From assembly GCA_003695215.1 (NCBI GenBank), contig RFIM01000240.1, forward strand, positions 1-10,762: 10,762 nucleotides of DNA, written 5' to 3'. The notes beneath the pieces are model-generated. The model did not search any database and had not been told where the DNA came from. It saw only the letters and a program-made list of their open reading frames with translations. The DNA comes from Chloroflexota bacterium (GTDB taxonomy: Bacteria; Chloroflexota; Anaerolineae; Aggregatilineales; UBA2796). Position 1 is the first letter of the stretch, and each line of letters opens with the position of its first letter. Shown piece after piece: positions 1-8,091 of the stretch. The position numbers and the translations under genes were made by a program.

Positions 1-528
1 AACCGAGAACGCATCGCGCCTGTGTTCACGCCTGAGGTGCAGTTTTGGTCGCCATGGATCATCAAATGGGCGCGCGAATACCAGATCGATCCCGATATTT
101 TGGCGACGGTGATCCAGATCGAGAGTTGCGGGCACTACCTGGTCAGCTCAGCGGCGGGCGCACAAGGGTTGTTCCAGGTGATGCCATTTCATTTCGCTGA
201 GGGCGAGAACATGCTCGATCCTGAGACGAACGCGCGGCGCGGCATCGCCTACTTGCTCGGCAGCCTGCAGCGCGCTGATGGGCACATCGGCTTGGCAATG
301 GCGGGCTATAACGGCGGCTGGGGCGTGATTCCGCGCGGCTGGGGCCGCTGGGCCACGGAGACACGCAATTACTACCGTTGGGGCTCGCTCATCTACATGG
401 ATGCGCTGGCAGGCAAGACGCCTGAGCAAAGCGAAGCCTTGCAGAGCTGGCTGAACGCAGGCGGAATCAACCTGTGTCGGCGCGCTGCGGAAGTCTTGGC
501 GCCGCTCCAAACGCCGAGCGCGCCTTGA
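1..528 (+). CDS. Lytic transglycosylase, SLT domain (5' end outside window)
   Basis: The frame is open from base 1, so the true start and any signal peptide or membrane anchor are probably upstream. A GTG at 22 is the first possible start inside the window, but no ribosome binding site can be judged there. Counting from that GTG, the protein shows the SLT (goose-lysozyme-like) core: the catalytic glutamate in the IQIES motif at residue 34, GLFQVMP at 49-55, and AGYNGG at 94-99. Family members cleave the MurNAc-GlcNAc bond of peptidoglycan with formation of a 1,6-anhydro product, acting outside the cytoplasmic membrane. The domain is complete and is followed by a tail of about 60 residues (ends near APLQTPSAP) with no recognised domain. 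The gene converges on the minus-strand operon, with 4 bp between stop codons. The family call is secure. Its biological role (wall turnover, spore or secretion system related) cannot be told from here. Confidence 0.88.
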   Translation, partial: NRERIAPVFTPEVQFWSPWIIKWAREYQIDPDILATVIQIESCGHYLVSSAAGAQGLFQVMPFHFAEGENMLDPETNARRGIAYLLGSLQRADGHIGLAMAGYNGGWGVIPRGWGRWATETRNYYRWGSLIYMDALAGKTPEQSEALQSWLNAGGINLCRRAAEVLAPLQTPSAP

Positions 529-535
529 GGCCTCA
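526..535. repeat. 10-bp perfect palindrome holding both convergent stop codons
   Basis: The sequence TGAGGCCTCA reads the same on both strands. Its first three bases are the TGA stop of the transglycosylase, and its last three are the TGA stop of the minus-strand MBL gene. With no unpaired centre it is a weak hairpin as RNA, although one more wobble pair and one G-C pair can flank it. No U-run follows on either strand, so I do not call it a terminator. It may be only a by-product of two convergent TGA stops 4 bp apart. Confidence 0.5.
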
Positions 536-1543
536 GGCGGCCTGCCAATACGCCACGCCGTCGCGCCATTCAGCGAAGGCTTTGCCATCGCGCACCAATA
601 AATCCAGGTGGCCTAGCACTTCTGAGAGCGCGAGGAACATCTCGGGTTGGCGCAAGTGCGGGAAGAGCAGCTGCACAAGCTCGTAAAGCGTGCGCGGCTG
701 CTCTGCGCAGAGAGCGCGCAAGCGCTCTGCGCGTTCGGCGTGCATGGCCAAGCGCCCTTCGACCAGTTGCGGCACGTTTGTGACAGGCGCGCCGTGGCCA
801 GGATAGGCGACTTGAATATCCAGCTGGGCAATGCGCTGTAACTCGGCTAGGTAGTCCAGCAGGCGCTGTGGACGCGGCTGATCGGGCGCTTCGGGCGGCT
901 CAAGCAGCGGATTCGAGCTGATATCGCGCAGCAGGTGATCGCTCGAGAGCAGGACGCGGCTCTCAGGCTCGTACAGGCATAGCAAATCGCCGGCGTGACC
1001 TTTGGTATGATAGACTTGCCAGACCTTGCCCAGCAGCTCGACTTGATCGCCTTCCGCCAATGTGCGCGTCACACGGGCAGGTTGCACAAAGCTGCCCAAG
1101 TAGGCTGAGATGCGCTCGATACCTGCGATCACCTCCTCAGGCACGCCGCCCTGACGGAAGATCGGCCGCAGGTAGGCGTCGAAGGCGCGCCGCGTCGGCT
1201 CAGGCTGCTCTAGCCAAGGGCGGCATAACTGATGGGCACAGATTTCGGCGTCGGACTCAGCGGCAATCTCTGCAGCGAAGCCGAGATGATCGGTATGATG
1301 ATGAGTGATGATCAGGCGTTCGATATCGCGAAAAGCCACGCCACAAGCAGCCAGGCCTGCTTGCAGCGCGGCGCGGGCCTCATCAGTGCGCACGCCGCAG
1401 TCGATCAAGGTCAGCGGCGCTGAGCCTTTGCCGAGCGCGAGATAGGCGAAGACATCGCCGACAGGGAACGGCGTCGGCATGGTGATGGCGTACAGCCCAC
1501 TCAGGCGGGTTTCATAGCAGTGCGCGTTGATCTCAGTCAGCAT
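533..1543 (-). CDS. Metallo-beta-lactamase-fold hydrolase with C-terminal helical domain
   Basis: This is a 336-residue MBL-fold enzyme. The binuclear metal site is visible: H-x-H-x-D-H at residues 81-86 (HHHTDH), the GHAGD histidine at 183, the SDH aspartate at 202 and the PGHG histidine at 250. After about residue 260 comes an alpha-helical region resembling the winged-helix tail of LACTB2-like and related MBL hydrolases. Members hydrolyse thioesters, lactones, phosphodiesters or RNA, and the substrate cannot be chosen here. The start is set at the ATG at 1543, which overlaps the end of the MaoC gene by 11 bp. A longer in-frame ATG at 1648 would overlap MaoC by over 100 bp and add an Arg-rich tail outside the fold, so it is rejected. 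No good Shine-Dalgarno precedes 1543, which fits translational coupling to the upstream gene. This is the last gene of the five-gene unit. Confidence 0.85.
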   Translation of the reverse strand: MLTEINAHCYETRLSGLYAITMPTPFPVGDVFAYLALGKGSAPLTLIDCGVRTDEARAALQAGLAACGVAFRDIERLIITHHHTDHLGFAAEIAAESDAEICAHQLCRPWLEQPEPTRRAFDAYLRPIFRQGGVPEEVIAGIERISAYLGSFVQPARVTRTLAEGDQVELLGKVWQVYHTKGHAGDLLCLYEPESRVLLSSDHLLRDISSNPLLEPPEAPDQPRPQRLLDYLAELQRIAQLDIQVAYPGHGAPVTNVPQLVEGRLAMHAERAERLRALCAEQPRTLYELVQLLFPHLRQPEMFLALSEVLGHLDLLVRDGKAFAEWRDGVAYWQAA

Positions 1544-2063
1544 CGGTCGGCGCGCTCTGACTCTCGGACTGTGCAATCGGCTGCGCGCCTGAGTCCTCAG
1601 GTCGGCTGCGCACCATGATCGTCCATTCGCCTTTCTGAACGGCTTCATCGCGCTGGTTGAGCACTTTTACGTCAAGAGTGACGATGCCGCCGCCTGCAGC
1701 GGGCATTGGGCGGCGCTTGCTGACGCTGGCCTCAACGCGGATAGTATCGCCAATGTAGACGGGCGCGCGCAGTTTCATCTCAAAGCCGAGGAAGGCGATC
1801 ACAGTGCCTTCTAGCACGCCCAGCTGGTAAGCCAAGCCTGTGGCCATAGAGAAGACGAGTGCGCCATGAGCGATGCGCGCGCCAAATTGCGTCGTCTCGG
1901 CGTAGCAGGCATCAGTGTGCATCGGGTTGAAGTCGCCGCTGAGGCCTGCAAAAGCGACCAGGTCGGCTTCAGTGATGGTGCGCCCGCGTGTGCGGATCGG
2001 CAGACCTTCGATGAATTCCTCGAACCAAAGGCCTTGCCCATAACGGCTTGCGCGTTCAGTCAT
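1533..2063 (-). CDS. MaoC-like dehydratase/hydratase (hot-dog fold)
   Basis: This is a 176-residue single hot-dog domain protein. The R-specific hydratase (hydratase 2) motif is intact: LSGDFNPMH at residues 41-49, carrying the catalytic Asp44 and His49, followed by IAHGAL at 65-70. Family members add water reversibly to trans-2-enoyl-CoA or act on related acyl thioesters such as mesaconyl-CoA or beta-methylmalyl-CoA. The last 25 or so residues (from about 152) are polar, low complexity and outside the fold. The ATG at 2063 is chosen over a TTG at 2078 because AAGGAG lies 6 bases upstream of it. The gene begins 11 bp after the rfbB stop and its 3' end overlaps the MBL gene. An acyl-CoA role is usual for the family, so its place after sugar genes is unexplained. 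Confidence 0.87.
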   Translation of the reverse strand: MTERASRYGQGLWFEEFIEGLPIRTRGRTITEADLVAFAGLSGDFNPMHTDACYAETTQFGARIAHGALVFSMATGLAYQLGVLEGTVIAFLGFEMKLRAPVYIGDTIRVEASVSKRRPMPAAGGGIVTLDVKVLNQRDEAVQKGEWTIMVRSRPEDSGAQPIAQSESQSAPTDAD

Positions 2064-2069
2064 AGCACG

Positions 2070-2075
2070 CTCCTT
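2070..2075 (-). promoter_or_regulatory. Ribosome binding site of the MaoC gene
   Basis: On the minus strand this reads AAGGAG, a near-perfect Shine-Dalgarno sequence, 6 bases before the ATG at 2063. It decides the start against the TTG five codons upstream. Its outermost base coincides with the last base of the rfbB stop codon. Confidence 0.75.
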
Positions 2076-3100
2076 CAAGACTTGGCCTCAGCAAGGCGCT
2101 GAGCGTATTGCTGCTTGTAGTACTCGAGGTACTCGCCCGTCTTGATCTTGCGCCACCACCATGCATTGTGCTGGTACCAGGCCACAGTCTGTGCCAGCAG
2201 GCTCTCAAAGTCATCGTTGCGTTGCCAGCCGAGCGCTTTGATCTTGCTGCAGTCCACGGCATAGCGCCGATCATGCCCAGGCCGATCGGCTACGTGACGG
2301 ATCAGCGTCTCAGGTTTGCCCAGCAGCCGCAGCAGGCGGCGCGTCACATCGATGTTGTGCTGCTCATTCTCGCCGCCGACGTTGTAGACCTCACCTGGCG
2401 CGCCGCGATGCAGCACCAGGTCAATAGCGCGCGCGTGATCGTCCACATAGAGCCAATCGCGCACTTGCTTGCCATCGCCATAGACGGGCAACGGGCGGTC
2501 GTCAATTGCCTCAGTGATGAAGAGCGGCATCATCTTCTCAGGGTACTGATACGGCCCGTAGGTATTGCTGCCACGCGTGACGGTAGTGTGCATGCCATGC
2601 GTGACGTGATAGGCGCGCACTAGCATCTCGCCGCTCGCCTTCGCCGCTGAGTACGGATTGTTCGGCTGCAGTGGATCGGTCTCTTTGAAGGCACCTTCGG
2701 CGATCCAACCGTAGACTTCATCCGTGCTAACCTGATGAAAGCGCTTGATGCCAAGCTGACGCGCCTGCTCCAGCAGCACGTACACGCCGATCACATCCGT
2801 CTCTAGGAAGGCGTGCGAATTCAGAATGCTGCGGTCCACGTGCGACTCAGCCGCGAAGTTCACAATGGCGTCGATCTGATACTGCTCCAGCACGCGCCTG
2901 ACCGTCGGCGCCTCGGCGATATCGCCGCGCTCAAAGCGGTAGTTCGGCGCATCATGCACAGGCAACAGATTATCCAGATTGCCTGCGTAGGTCAGCTTAT
3001 CGAAGACGACAACAGTGTAGTGCGGATAGGCCTGGACCATGTAGCGCACAAAAGCGCTGCCAATGAAGCCTGCGCCGCCCGTCACGAGGATGTTTTTCAT
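2075..3100 (-). CDS. rfbB: dTDP-glucose 4,6-dehydratase (RmlB)
   Basis: This 341-residue extended short-chain dehydrogenase converts dTDP-glucose to dTDP-4-keto-6-deoxyglucose, the branch point to dTDP-rhamnose and other deoxysugars. Visible features are the NAD-binding GGAGFIGS motif at residues 8-15, the RmlB-type catalytic STDE at 125-128 (Thr, Asp, Glu triad), the YxxxK pair Tyr150/Lys154, and the C-terminal RPGHDRRY motif at 273-280. Length and motif order match full-length RmlB. The ATG at 3100 overlaps the stop of the upstream glycosyltransferase in an ATGA arrangement. A GAGG sequence lies about 10 bases upstream, inside that gene. No rmlA, rmlC or rmlD partner is present in the window, so the rest of the deoxysugar pathway must be encoded elsewhere. 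The other close relatives (UDP-GlcNAc dehydratases, epimerases) fit less well because of the TDE triad. Confidence 0.93.
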   Translation of the reverse strand: MKNILVTGGAGFIGSAFVRYMVQAYPHYTVVVFDKLTYAGNLDNLLPVHDAPNYRFERGDIAEAPTVRRVLEQYQIDAIVNFAAESHVDRSILNSHAFLETDVIGVYVLLEQARQLGIKRFHQVSTDEVYGWIAEGAFKETDPLQPNNPYSAAKASGEMLVRAYHVTHGMHTTVTRGSNTYGPYQYPEKMMPLFITEAIDDRPLPVYGDGKQVRDWLYVDDHARAIDLVLHRGAPGEVYNVGGENEQHNIDVTRRLLRLLGKPETLIRHVADRPGHDRRYAVDCSKIKALGWQRNDDFESLLAQTVAWYQHNAWWWRKIKTGEYLEYYKQQYAQRLAEAKS

Positions 3101-4503
3101 GCCTTTTGCACCTCAACCTGCGTAGCGATTTGACGCTGCTGCCAGAAGTGTAGCGCAGCCTGCGCCGAGAACAAAAAGAGCAATGGATCGGTCGGCGAGC
3201 GATAGCGCGTGCATGGCGTGGTCAACACGTAGAATGCTGTCATGATCAGCAGGATCAAGTAGAGCAGCGAGACATCACGCCAAGCGCGCCGAACCTGCCA
3301 CATGCCGATCAGCGCCAAGATCAGCAAGCCGCCGAAATAAAAGCGATGAATCCAACGCCCGATCAGGCTGAAGAGCGGCTCAGCGTAGACATCGCCTTCC
3401 GCTGCAAAGCCGTTAGCGCGTATCTCCTCAGGATCGGTCAGAGCGCGGATGCGCCCATCAGCCTGGCGCACGAAAGGAATCACGCCCTTGATCGGATTAC
3501 GCGCTGGGAAGATATCGGGCGTCCATTGCGCGTAGAACTTCCAGAACAAAAGCGCAGGAATCTGATCCAGGTTCTCACGCAAGTACTCAGCCGTCAGCTG
3601 CGTCAGCCGCTCGCTGTTTTCCACTAAACGCACGGCAAGTTCGCCACGCTCAGCAGGCACGTTCAAGTGCTCAGGCATCCACAAAAGCGGATAGCCTGCT
3701 TGGATGAACGGCACAGTGTAGGGACTATTGCCGCCCCATAGCGCTACGCCCAAGTTGCCTCCAATCGGAATGAAGCGATTGAACGTCTGGTAGGTTTGCC
3801 ACAGCCACGGCGCGAGCACTAGCAGGCTGATCAGCGCTGCAGGCACGAGTCGCGCCGCGCTTTGCCAGAAGTTCAGCCGAAATAGGCACCACAGCGCGCC
3901 GCCGAACGCGATCAACACCGCAGGCGGACGTGTCAGCGCCAGCAGCCCGATCGCGATGCCGCAAGCGGCGATCCGCAGCCAAGTGCCGCCATCAAGCCGC
4001 TCGCGCTGGCGCAGCGCCACAAAAGCAAGCGCCGTCAAGCTGATCAACATCGTCAGCAGCGACGTATAGGCGACGCTGAGCGTCTGAAAAATCAGGTAGG
4101 GATAGAGCGCGAAGAAGAGCGCCGCCAAAGCGCCGATCTCAGGCCTGCCGAATAAGCGCCTGCCCAGCTGGAAGATCGCCCAGGCAGTGACTAGATCGAA
4201 CAGCATGTTCAACGTGCTGACCGCCGCTAAAGTGCGCCCGCCAACGGCATAGGCGATCGCCAACAGCACAGGATACAGCACGCTTGAGCCTTCCACATCA
4301 ATTTGACCTGGCTCCAAGCCAAGCACGCCTGTTGCCAGCAAGTTGCGGGCGCGTACATCGTAGGCGCCTTCGCCATGAACCACATCGCCTTCAAGGGCGA
4401 GTTGCGCGCCGAAGAGCAGCAGCGCGCTTAGCCGTGCCGCAAGGCAGAGCGCCAACACGGCAGGCAACCAGTAGCTTCTTGGAACCTTAAGCAGCCTTTT
4501 CAT
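3097..4503 (-). CDS. GT-C fold membrane glycosyltransferase (PMT/ArnT-like), second of pair
   Basis: This 468-residue protein has many membrane segments from residue 8 onward, broken by short charged loops. It has the layout of GT39/GT83-like enzymes: after the first membrane segment comes an outer loop with acidic residues (GDVVHGEGAYD), then a long series of helices with an LTRPP turn, a large soluble loop in the middle, and a further set of helices. Such enzymes move sugars from polyprenyl-phosphate donors onto lipids, glycans or proteins outside the membrane. Donor and acceptor cannot be read from sequence. The ATG at 4503 is chosen; a TTG at 4515 is a weaker alternative. The start overlaps the preceding glycosyltransferase by 17 bp and the end overlaps rfbB by 4 bp, so all three are probably translated from one mRNA. 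Confidence 0.75.
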   Translation of the reverse strand: MKRLLKVPRSYWLPAVLALCLAARLSALLLFGAQLALEGDVVHGEGAYDVRARNLLATGVLGLEPGQIDVEGSSVLYPVLLAIAYAVGGRTLAAVSTLNMLFDLVTAWAIFQLGRRLFGRPEIGALAALFFALYPYLIFQTLSVAYTSLLTMLISLTALAFVALRQRERLDGGTWLRIAACGIAIGLLALTRPPAVLIAFGGALWCLFRLNFWQSAARLVPAALISLLVLAPWLWQTYQTFNRFIPIGGNLGVALWGGNSPYTVPFIQAGYPLLWMPEHLNVPAERGELAVRLVENSERLTQLTAEYLRENLDQIPALLFWKFYAQWTPDIFPARNPIKGVIPFVRQADGRIRALTDPEEIRANGFAAEGDVYAEPLFSLIGRWIHRFYFGGLLILALIGMWQVRRAWRDVSLLYLILLIMTAFYVLTTPCTRYRSPTDPLLFLFSAQAALHFWQQRQIATQVEVQKA

Positions 4504-5785
4504 CTTGTTTCTCAAGTGCAGCGCGCCCTGCCAACGCAGCGCTCGCGAAGATCAGCCAGAGCGCCGCCGTTGGAAACAGATAGCGCGGAATTGCCGTCAG
4601 CAGGCTATGCAAAGCGTAGAAGTACATTACAGCGCCGTAAAGCGGTAAGTTGCGCCAAAAGACGCGCCAACGCAGCGCGCCCAGCAGCATCCCAAACGCC
4701 CCGAGCCACAGCGTGCCGAAGTGAAAGATATACAGCGAGAGCTTCGGCAGGAAGGCATCTCCGCCAAGCACCTGACCAAGGCCCGCTAAGCTGCGATCGG
4801 TCTGCCACCACACCATGAACAACTCGCGCAGGCTCTCGCCTTGAAAAAAAACCGTGTTGTGCGGCTGCAGGCTCGCTTCGAGCAGATTGGCTGCGCGGCG
4901 CAGGATGTAGCCGCGCGGATCGCTGGCAATGGCTTCCAAGGCGCGCTGCGCGTAAATCTCATCGTTGCGGAATTGATCTTCAGCCGTGATGCCTGCGCGC
5001 TCATCCAGGCATTGCGGGCCGCACCAGCCCTCATTAGTGCCTAGGTACAAGTTCGCTGCAAAGCCGCTGCCGCCGATCATGAACGTCTGCCAGCGCAAGA
5101 GGCCATACACTGTCCAGCTCAAGACGACCGCGCTGTAGCCGATTAGCAAGGCGGCGATCAAGCGCCAAGCGCCGCGCCGATAGCGCCACAGCAGATGAAC
5201 CACGAAGATACTCGGCAAAACGAGCGCTACAGCACGCGTCAGGCTGGCCAAGCCCAGCAGCGCACCGACCGACGCCGCCTGAGGCCACGTCATGCCTTTG
5301 CCCTGCTGTGTGAAGCGTCCATGCAAGGCCAGCGCGCCGACCATGAACGGCAAAAAGACGCTCTCGGTCAAAATTTGCCCTGACTCGATGATGAAGATCG
5401 GGTTGAGCGCGATCAGCCAAGCGGCGATCACAGCAGTGCGTCGGCTGAAGTAGGCTTCTGCGGCCGCAAATACCGCCATGACCAGCGCTAGGCTCCAGAG
5501 CACGTTCAGCAAGCGGAAAGGCACCAAGTTGCCTTCGCCAAAAAGGCTCTGCACTATGCCGGTGTAGAGCAGGTAGAGCGGCGCAATAGGCGTCATGTAG
5601 GGCATCTGATCGCGCACCAACTCCAGACCGTACTGCAGCAGGCCGAGCGTATCGCCGCCGCTGACATTTGGCACAGTCAGCAGCACAAAAGCCAGCCGCA
5701 AAAGCAACGCCACGCTCAGAATCAATCTGAAATCGCCCAAAGGCAGGCTGAGCGTGGCGTGTTTTTGAGCAGAGACAGTGCGCAT
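4487..5785 (-). CDS. GT-C fold membrane glycosyltransferase (PMT_2-like), first of pair
   Basis: This 432-residue polytopic membrane protein opens with a membrane segment at about residues 17-37, then an outer loop with a Gly-Gly-Asp motif (VSGGDTLGLLQYGLELV), which is the position of the catalytic acidic residue in GT-C enzymes. Further helices follow, with an LTRAVALVLP turn and a soluble loop containing NEGWCGPQC. It resembles the PMT_2 (GT39-type) family that uses polyprenyl-phosphate sugars. It shares fold but little obvious sequence with the next gene, so the two look like distant paralogues and not a recent duplication. It is the first gene after a sigma70-like promoter and begins at the ATG at 5785. 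The final LEKQDEKAA tail is charged and cytosolic. Substrate is unknown. Confidence 0.75.
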   Translation of the reverse strand: MRTVSAQKHATLSLPLGDFRLILSVALLLRLAFVLLTVPNVSGGDTLGLLQYGLELVRDQMPYMTPIAPLYLLYTGIVQSLFGEGNLVPFRLLNVLWSLALVMAVFAAAEAYFSRRTAVIAAWLIALNPIFIIESGQILTESVFLPFMVGALALHGRFTQQGKGMTWPQAASVGALLGLASLTRAVALVLPSIFVVHLLWRYRRGAWRLIAALLIGYSAVVLSWTVYGLLRWQTFMIGGSGFAANLYLGTNEGWCGPQCLDERAGITAEDQFRNDEIYAQRALEAIASDPRGYILRRAANLLEASLQPHNTVFFQGESLRELFMVWWQTDRSLAGLGQVLGGDAFLPKLSLYIFHFGTLWLGAFGMLLGALRWRVFWRNLPLYGAVMYFYALHSLLTAIPRYLFPTAALWLIFASAALAGRAALEKQDEKAA

Positions 5786-5817
5786 GAGCTTCCGTCAGTC
5801 CTTCGAAGATCGGCGGA

Positions 5818-5846
5818 AGTGTAGCCAACTCACAGGCATGAGTCAA
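5818..5846 (-). promoter_or_regulatory. Sigma70-like promoter of the glycosyltransferase/rfbB operon
   Basis: On the minus strand there is a -35 box TTGACT (5 of 6 consensus; plus-strand bases 5841-5846), a spacer of exactly 17 bp, and a -10 box TACACT (4 of 6; 5818-5823). It lies in the 72-bp gap between the Fe-S oxidoreductase stop and the first glycosyltransferase, and would start transcription about 25 bases before the ATG. A CTTCCG/CGGAAG inverted pair (5789-5794 and 5814-5819) spans the predicted leader and the -10. No terminator is seen for the upstream gene, so read-through may add to this promoter. Confidence 0.6.
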
Positions 5847-5857
5847 GGTATGGTGCG

Positions 5858-7894
5858 CTAATCAGCCGCAGGCGCCCTGACCTGTAGGCGCTCAGCGATG
5901 ATCTCAGCCACGTCCTTGATCTGCATCTCGCCGCCAAGCTCGCCGTGCGCATCGCTGAACATGCGCATGCAAAACGGGCAGCCGACGGCGAGCGTCTGAG
6001 CGCCTGTAGCGCGTGCCTCTTGATAGCGCGTCAGATTCACGCGCGCTGCGCCATGCTCCTCTTCTTTCCAGAATTGCGCGCCGCCTGCGCCACAACAGAA
6101 CGATTGCCTGCCATGCCGCGCCATCTCGACCAGATTCACGCCAGCGCCTTGTCGCAAAGCCGCGCGCGGCGCCTCGATCACGCTGTTGTGCCGCCCGAGA
6201 TAGCACGGATCGTGGAAGGTCACGTTCGGCTGCCGATTCGGATGCGCGCTAGCAGGCAATTTGCCCGCCGCGATCAACTCTTCGATCAGCTCCGTGTGAT
6301 GGATGACGGTGTAGTTGCCGCCAAACTGATGGTATTCCTTGCCCAGGTTGTGCAGGCAATGCGGGCAAGTCGTCACGATGCGCTTGGGCTTGACCGCGTT
6401 GAGCGTCTCCACATTCGCCTTGGCCATCTCAGCGTAGAGAAACTCGTTGCCTGCGCGCCGCGCCGTATCGCCCGTGCAGGACTCGCGCTCGCCTAGCACA
6501 GCGAAGTTGACGCCCGCCATGCGTAGAAGCTGCACAAAGGCGCGCGCCGTCTGCTGCGCGCGCGGCTCAAAGCTGGCCGCACAACCGACCCAATACAGAA
6601 TCTCAAAGTCAGGCTTATCTTCAACGGTCGGCACGTCCAAGCCTTCAGCCCACTTCAGCCGACTCTCGCTGATCTGCCAGGGATTGCCCTGCCGCTCCAT
6701 GCCATTGAAGGCGCCTTTCAGCTCGGATGGAAAGTTGGCTTGCACTAAGACCTGATCGCGGCGCATGTAGAGAATATCCAGCATCGGCTCATTGCCCACA
6801 GGGCAGATATCCACGCACGCGCCGCAAGCCGTGCACGCCCATAAAGCCGACTCGCTCAGCGCTGTGCCGACCAGCGGCAACTCGGTCTCGGCGCCATTGG
6901 CCAGCGCCGTCATGCGCTCTTTGATCAAGAAACGCTTGTTGATCTCGTAGGCCGAAGGCGAGAGTTCCTTGCCCGTCACATACGCCGGACAAACATCCTG
7001 GCAGCGATTGCACATGATACAAGCGAAAGCATCCATCAGATGCGTTTGCGGCAGATGTTCCAGCTTGCCAACTCCGAATTGCTCGCGCGTCTCGTCTTCG
7101 AAGTCTTCAGGCGCCAGCTCGCCCAGGGATCGGCGCGGCGGCTTGGTCAGGTAGTTCAGCGGCGCCATGAACAAGTGCGCGTGCTTGCTGTAGGGAAAAT
7201 AAGGCAGGAACAGCAAAATGCCGCCTAAGGCAATCCACCAAAACGCGTGATCCAGCAGCAGCTGCACCTCGGCGCCCATGCCCGACCACAAGTTGGCCAC
7301 GGCTGTGGCAAACGGCTGTGGCTGCACGCCTTCGCCCATAGCGATTTGCACCGATTGCCCAAGAAAACGCGCGCCGACGTGCGCTAGGATGAACACGCCG
7401 ACGATCAGCGAATCGCGCCGAATGTGACCGCGCGCCACATTCGGATGCACAAGCACGTTCTCGTGGAAGCTGAGCGCCTTATCGCCGAAAACGAAACGCC
7501 TCAGCAGAAAATAAGTGACGCCTACCAGCACAGCTACGCTCAGAAAATCGCCCAGCAAGCGGTAGCCCGCCGCCAACACGCCCTCTGTGCCCAAAAACTT
7601 GAAGTCGGCAATGAAGCCTTCCAGCACATCGCCAAGGTTCACCACAAAGTAGAAAGTGAAGCCCCAGACGACGCCCAAGTGCAGCAAGCTGACCAAACGA
7701 CGCGTCCTGAGCGTCGTCTGTTGTGAGAGATAGATGCGCAGGGCGCGCCAAGCGCGCTGTGGCAGCCGTTCCAGATAGAGCTTATCGCTGCCGCGCCGCA
7801 CAATCTGCCACATCTGGCGGAAGCCGCGCACAGCAATGGCCACTGAGGCCACCGCCAAGACGATGAAAGCGATCTTTTCAAAGGTGCTGAGCAT
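5858..7894 (-). CDS. Membrane cytochrome b / Fe-S / CCG-domain oxidoreductase (EMO-like, ETF:quinone type)
   Basis: This 678-residue fusion has three parts. Residues 1-240 hold about six membrane helices of NarI-like cytochrome b type, with histidines suitable for haem (for example H72, H144, H172, H216). A ferredoxin-like part has two complete 4Fe-4S motifs, C292/295/298/302 and C354/357/360/364. Two CCG domains follow, as in HdrB, GlpC and glycolate oxidase subunits. The second is canonical (C564, C600-C601, C639, C642). The first has C438, then a single cysteine in SCTGD at 472-476 where CCG is expected, then C510 and C513. The same order is described for membrane ETF:(methyl)menaquinone oxidoreductases (EMO), which pass electrons from acyl-CoA dehydrogenases via ETF to quinone. 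No etfAB is in the window, so the partner is inferred and an HdrDE-like role is possible. The ATG at 7894 has AAGG 5 bases upstream. The gene is divergent from the iron importer. Confidence 0.82.
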   Translation of the reverse strand: MLSTFEKIAFIVLAVASVAIAVRGFRQMWQIVRRGSDKLYLERLPQRAWRALRIYLSQQTTLRTRRLVSLLHLGVVWGFTFYFVVNLGDVLEGFIADFKFLGTEGVLAAGYRLLGDFLSVAVLVGVTYFLLRRFVFGDKALSFHENVLVHPNVARGHIRRDSLIVGVFILAHVGARFLGQSVQIAMGEGVQPQPFATAVANLWSGMGAEVQLLLDHAFWWIALGGILLFLPYFPYSKHAHLFMAPLNYLTKPPRRSLGELAPEDFEDETREQFGVGKLEHLPQTHLMDAFACIMCNRCQDVCPAYVTGKELSPSAYEINKRFLIKERMTALANGAETELPLVGTALSESALWACTACGACVDICPVGNEPMLDILYMRRDQVLVQANFPSELKGAFNGMERQGNPWQISESRLKWAEGLDVPTVEDKPDFEILYWVGCAASFEPRAQQTARAFVQLLRMAGVNFAVLGERESCTGDTARRAGNEFLYAEMAKANVETLNAVKPKRIVTTCPHCLHNLGKEYHQFGGNYTVIHHTELIEELIAAGKLPASAHPNRQPNVTFHDPCYLGRHNSVIEAPRAALRQGAGVNLVEMARHGRQSFCCGAGGAQFWKEEEHGAARVNLTRYQEARATGAQTLAVGCPFCMRMFSDAHGELGGEMQIKDVAEIIAERLQVRAPAAD

Positions 7895-8060
7895 CGCAAC
7901 CTTACCTCAAAATGTCTTCCGAATGCCCTCTAGTTTAGCCCATTCCGCCTGACTGCAATAGCCAAGTTCGCCCTGAAACTCAAGCACGCTTCATCTGTAG
8001 CTTAACTTGTGCAAAAAATCACCTTTTACGCCTGTGAAACTCCGCTTTAAGCCACACGCC

Positions 8061-8089
8061 TTGTGCTGCCCTTGATCTGCCCTTATAGT
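8061..8089 (+). promoter_or_regulatory. Probable promoter of the iron ABC importer
   Basis: A strong -10 box TATAGT (8084-8089, 5 of 6 consensus) stands 17 bp after TTGTGC (8061-8066, 3 of 6). The weak -35 would fit a regulated promoter. The start point would be near 8096, leaving a leader of about 57 bases before the ATG at 8153. Confidence 0.45.
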
Positions 8090-8091
8090 TG

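Noticed and set aside
1544..1648. N-terminal extension of the MBL hydrolase to an ATG at 1648
   Set aside because: It would overlap the MaoC gene by over 100 bp and add an Arg-rich stretch outside the MBL fold. The ATG at 1543 begins where the fold begins.
5034..5846. 270-codon minus-strand frame overlapping the first glycosyltransferase
   Set aside because: It is an alternative frame of the GT-C gene, rich in Arg, Ala and Cys with no membrane pattern or motif. The GT-C frame has the expected helices and conserved loop.
7974..8042. Direct repeat TGAAACTC (7974-7981 and 8035-8042) as regulator sites
   Set aside because: One 8-bp match in 258 bp is about what chance gives, and the flanks do not match well.
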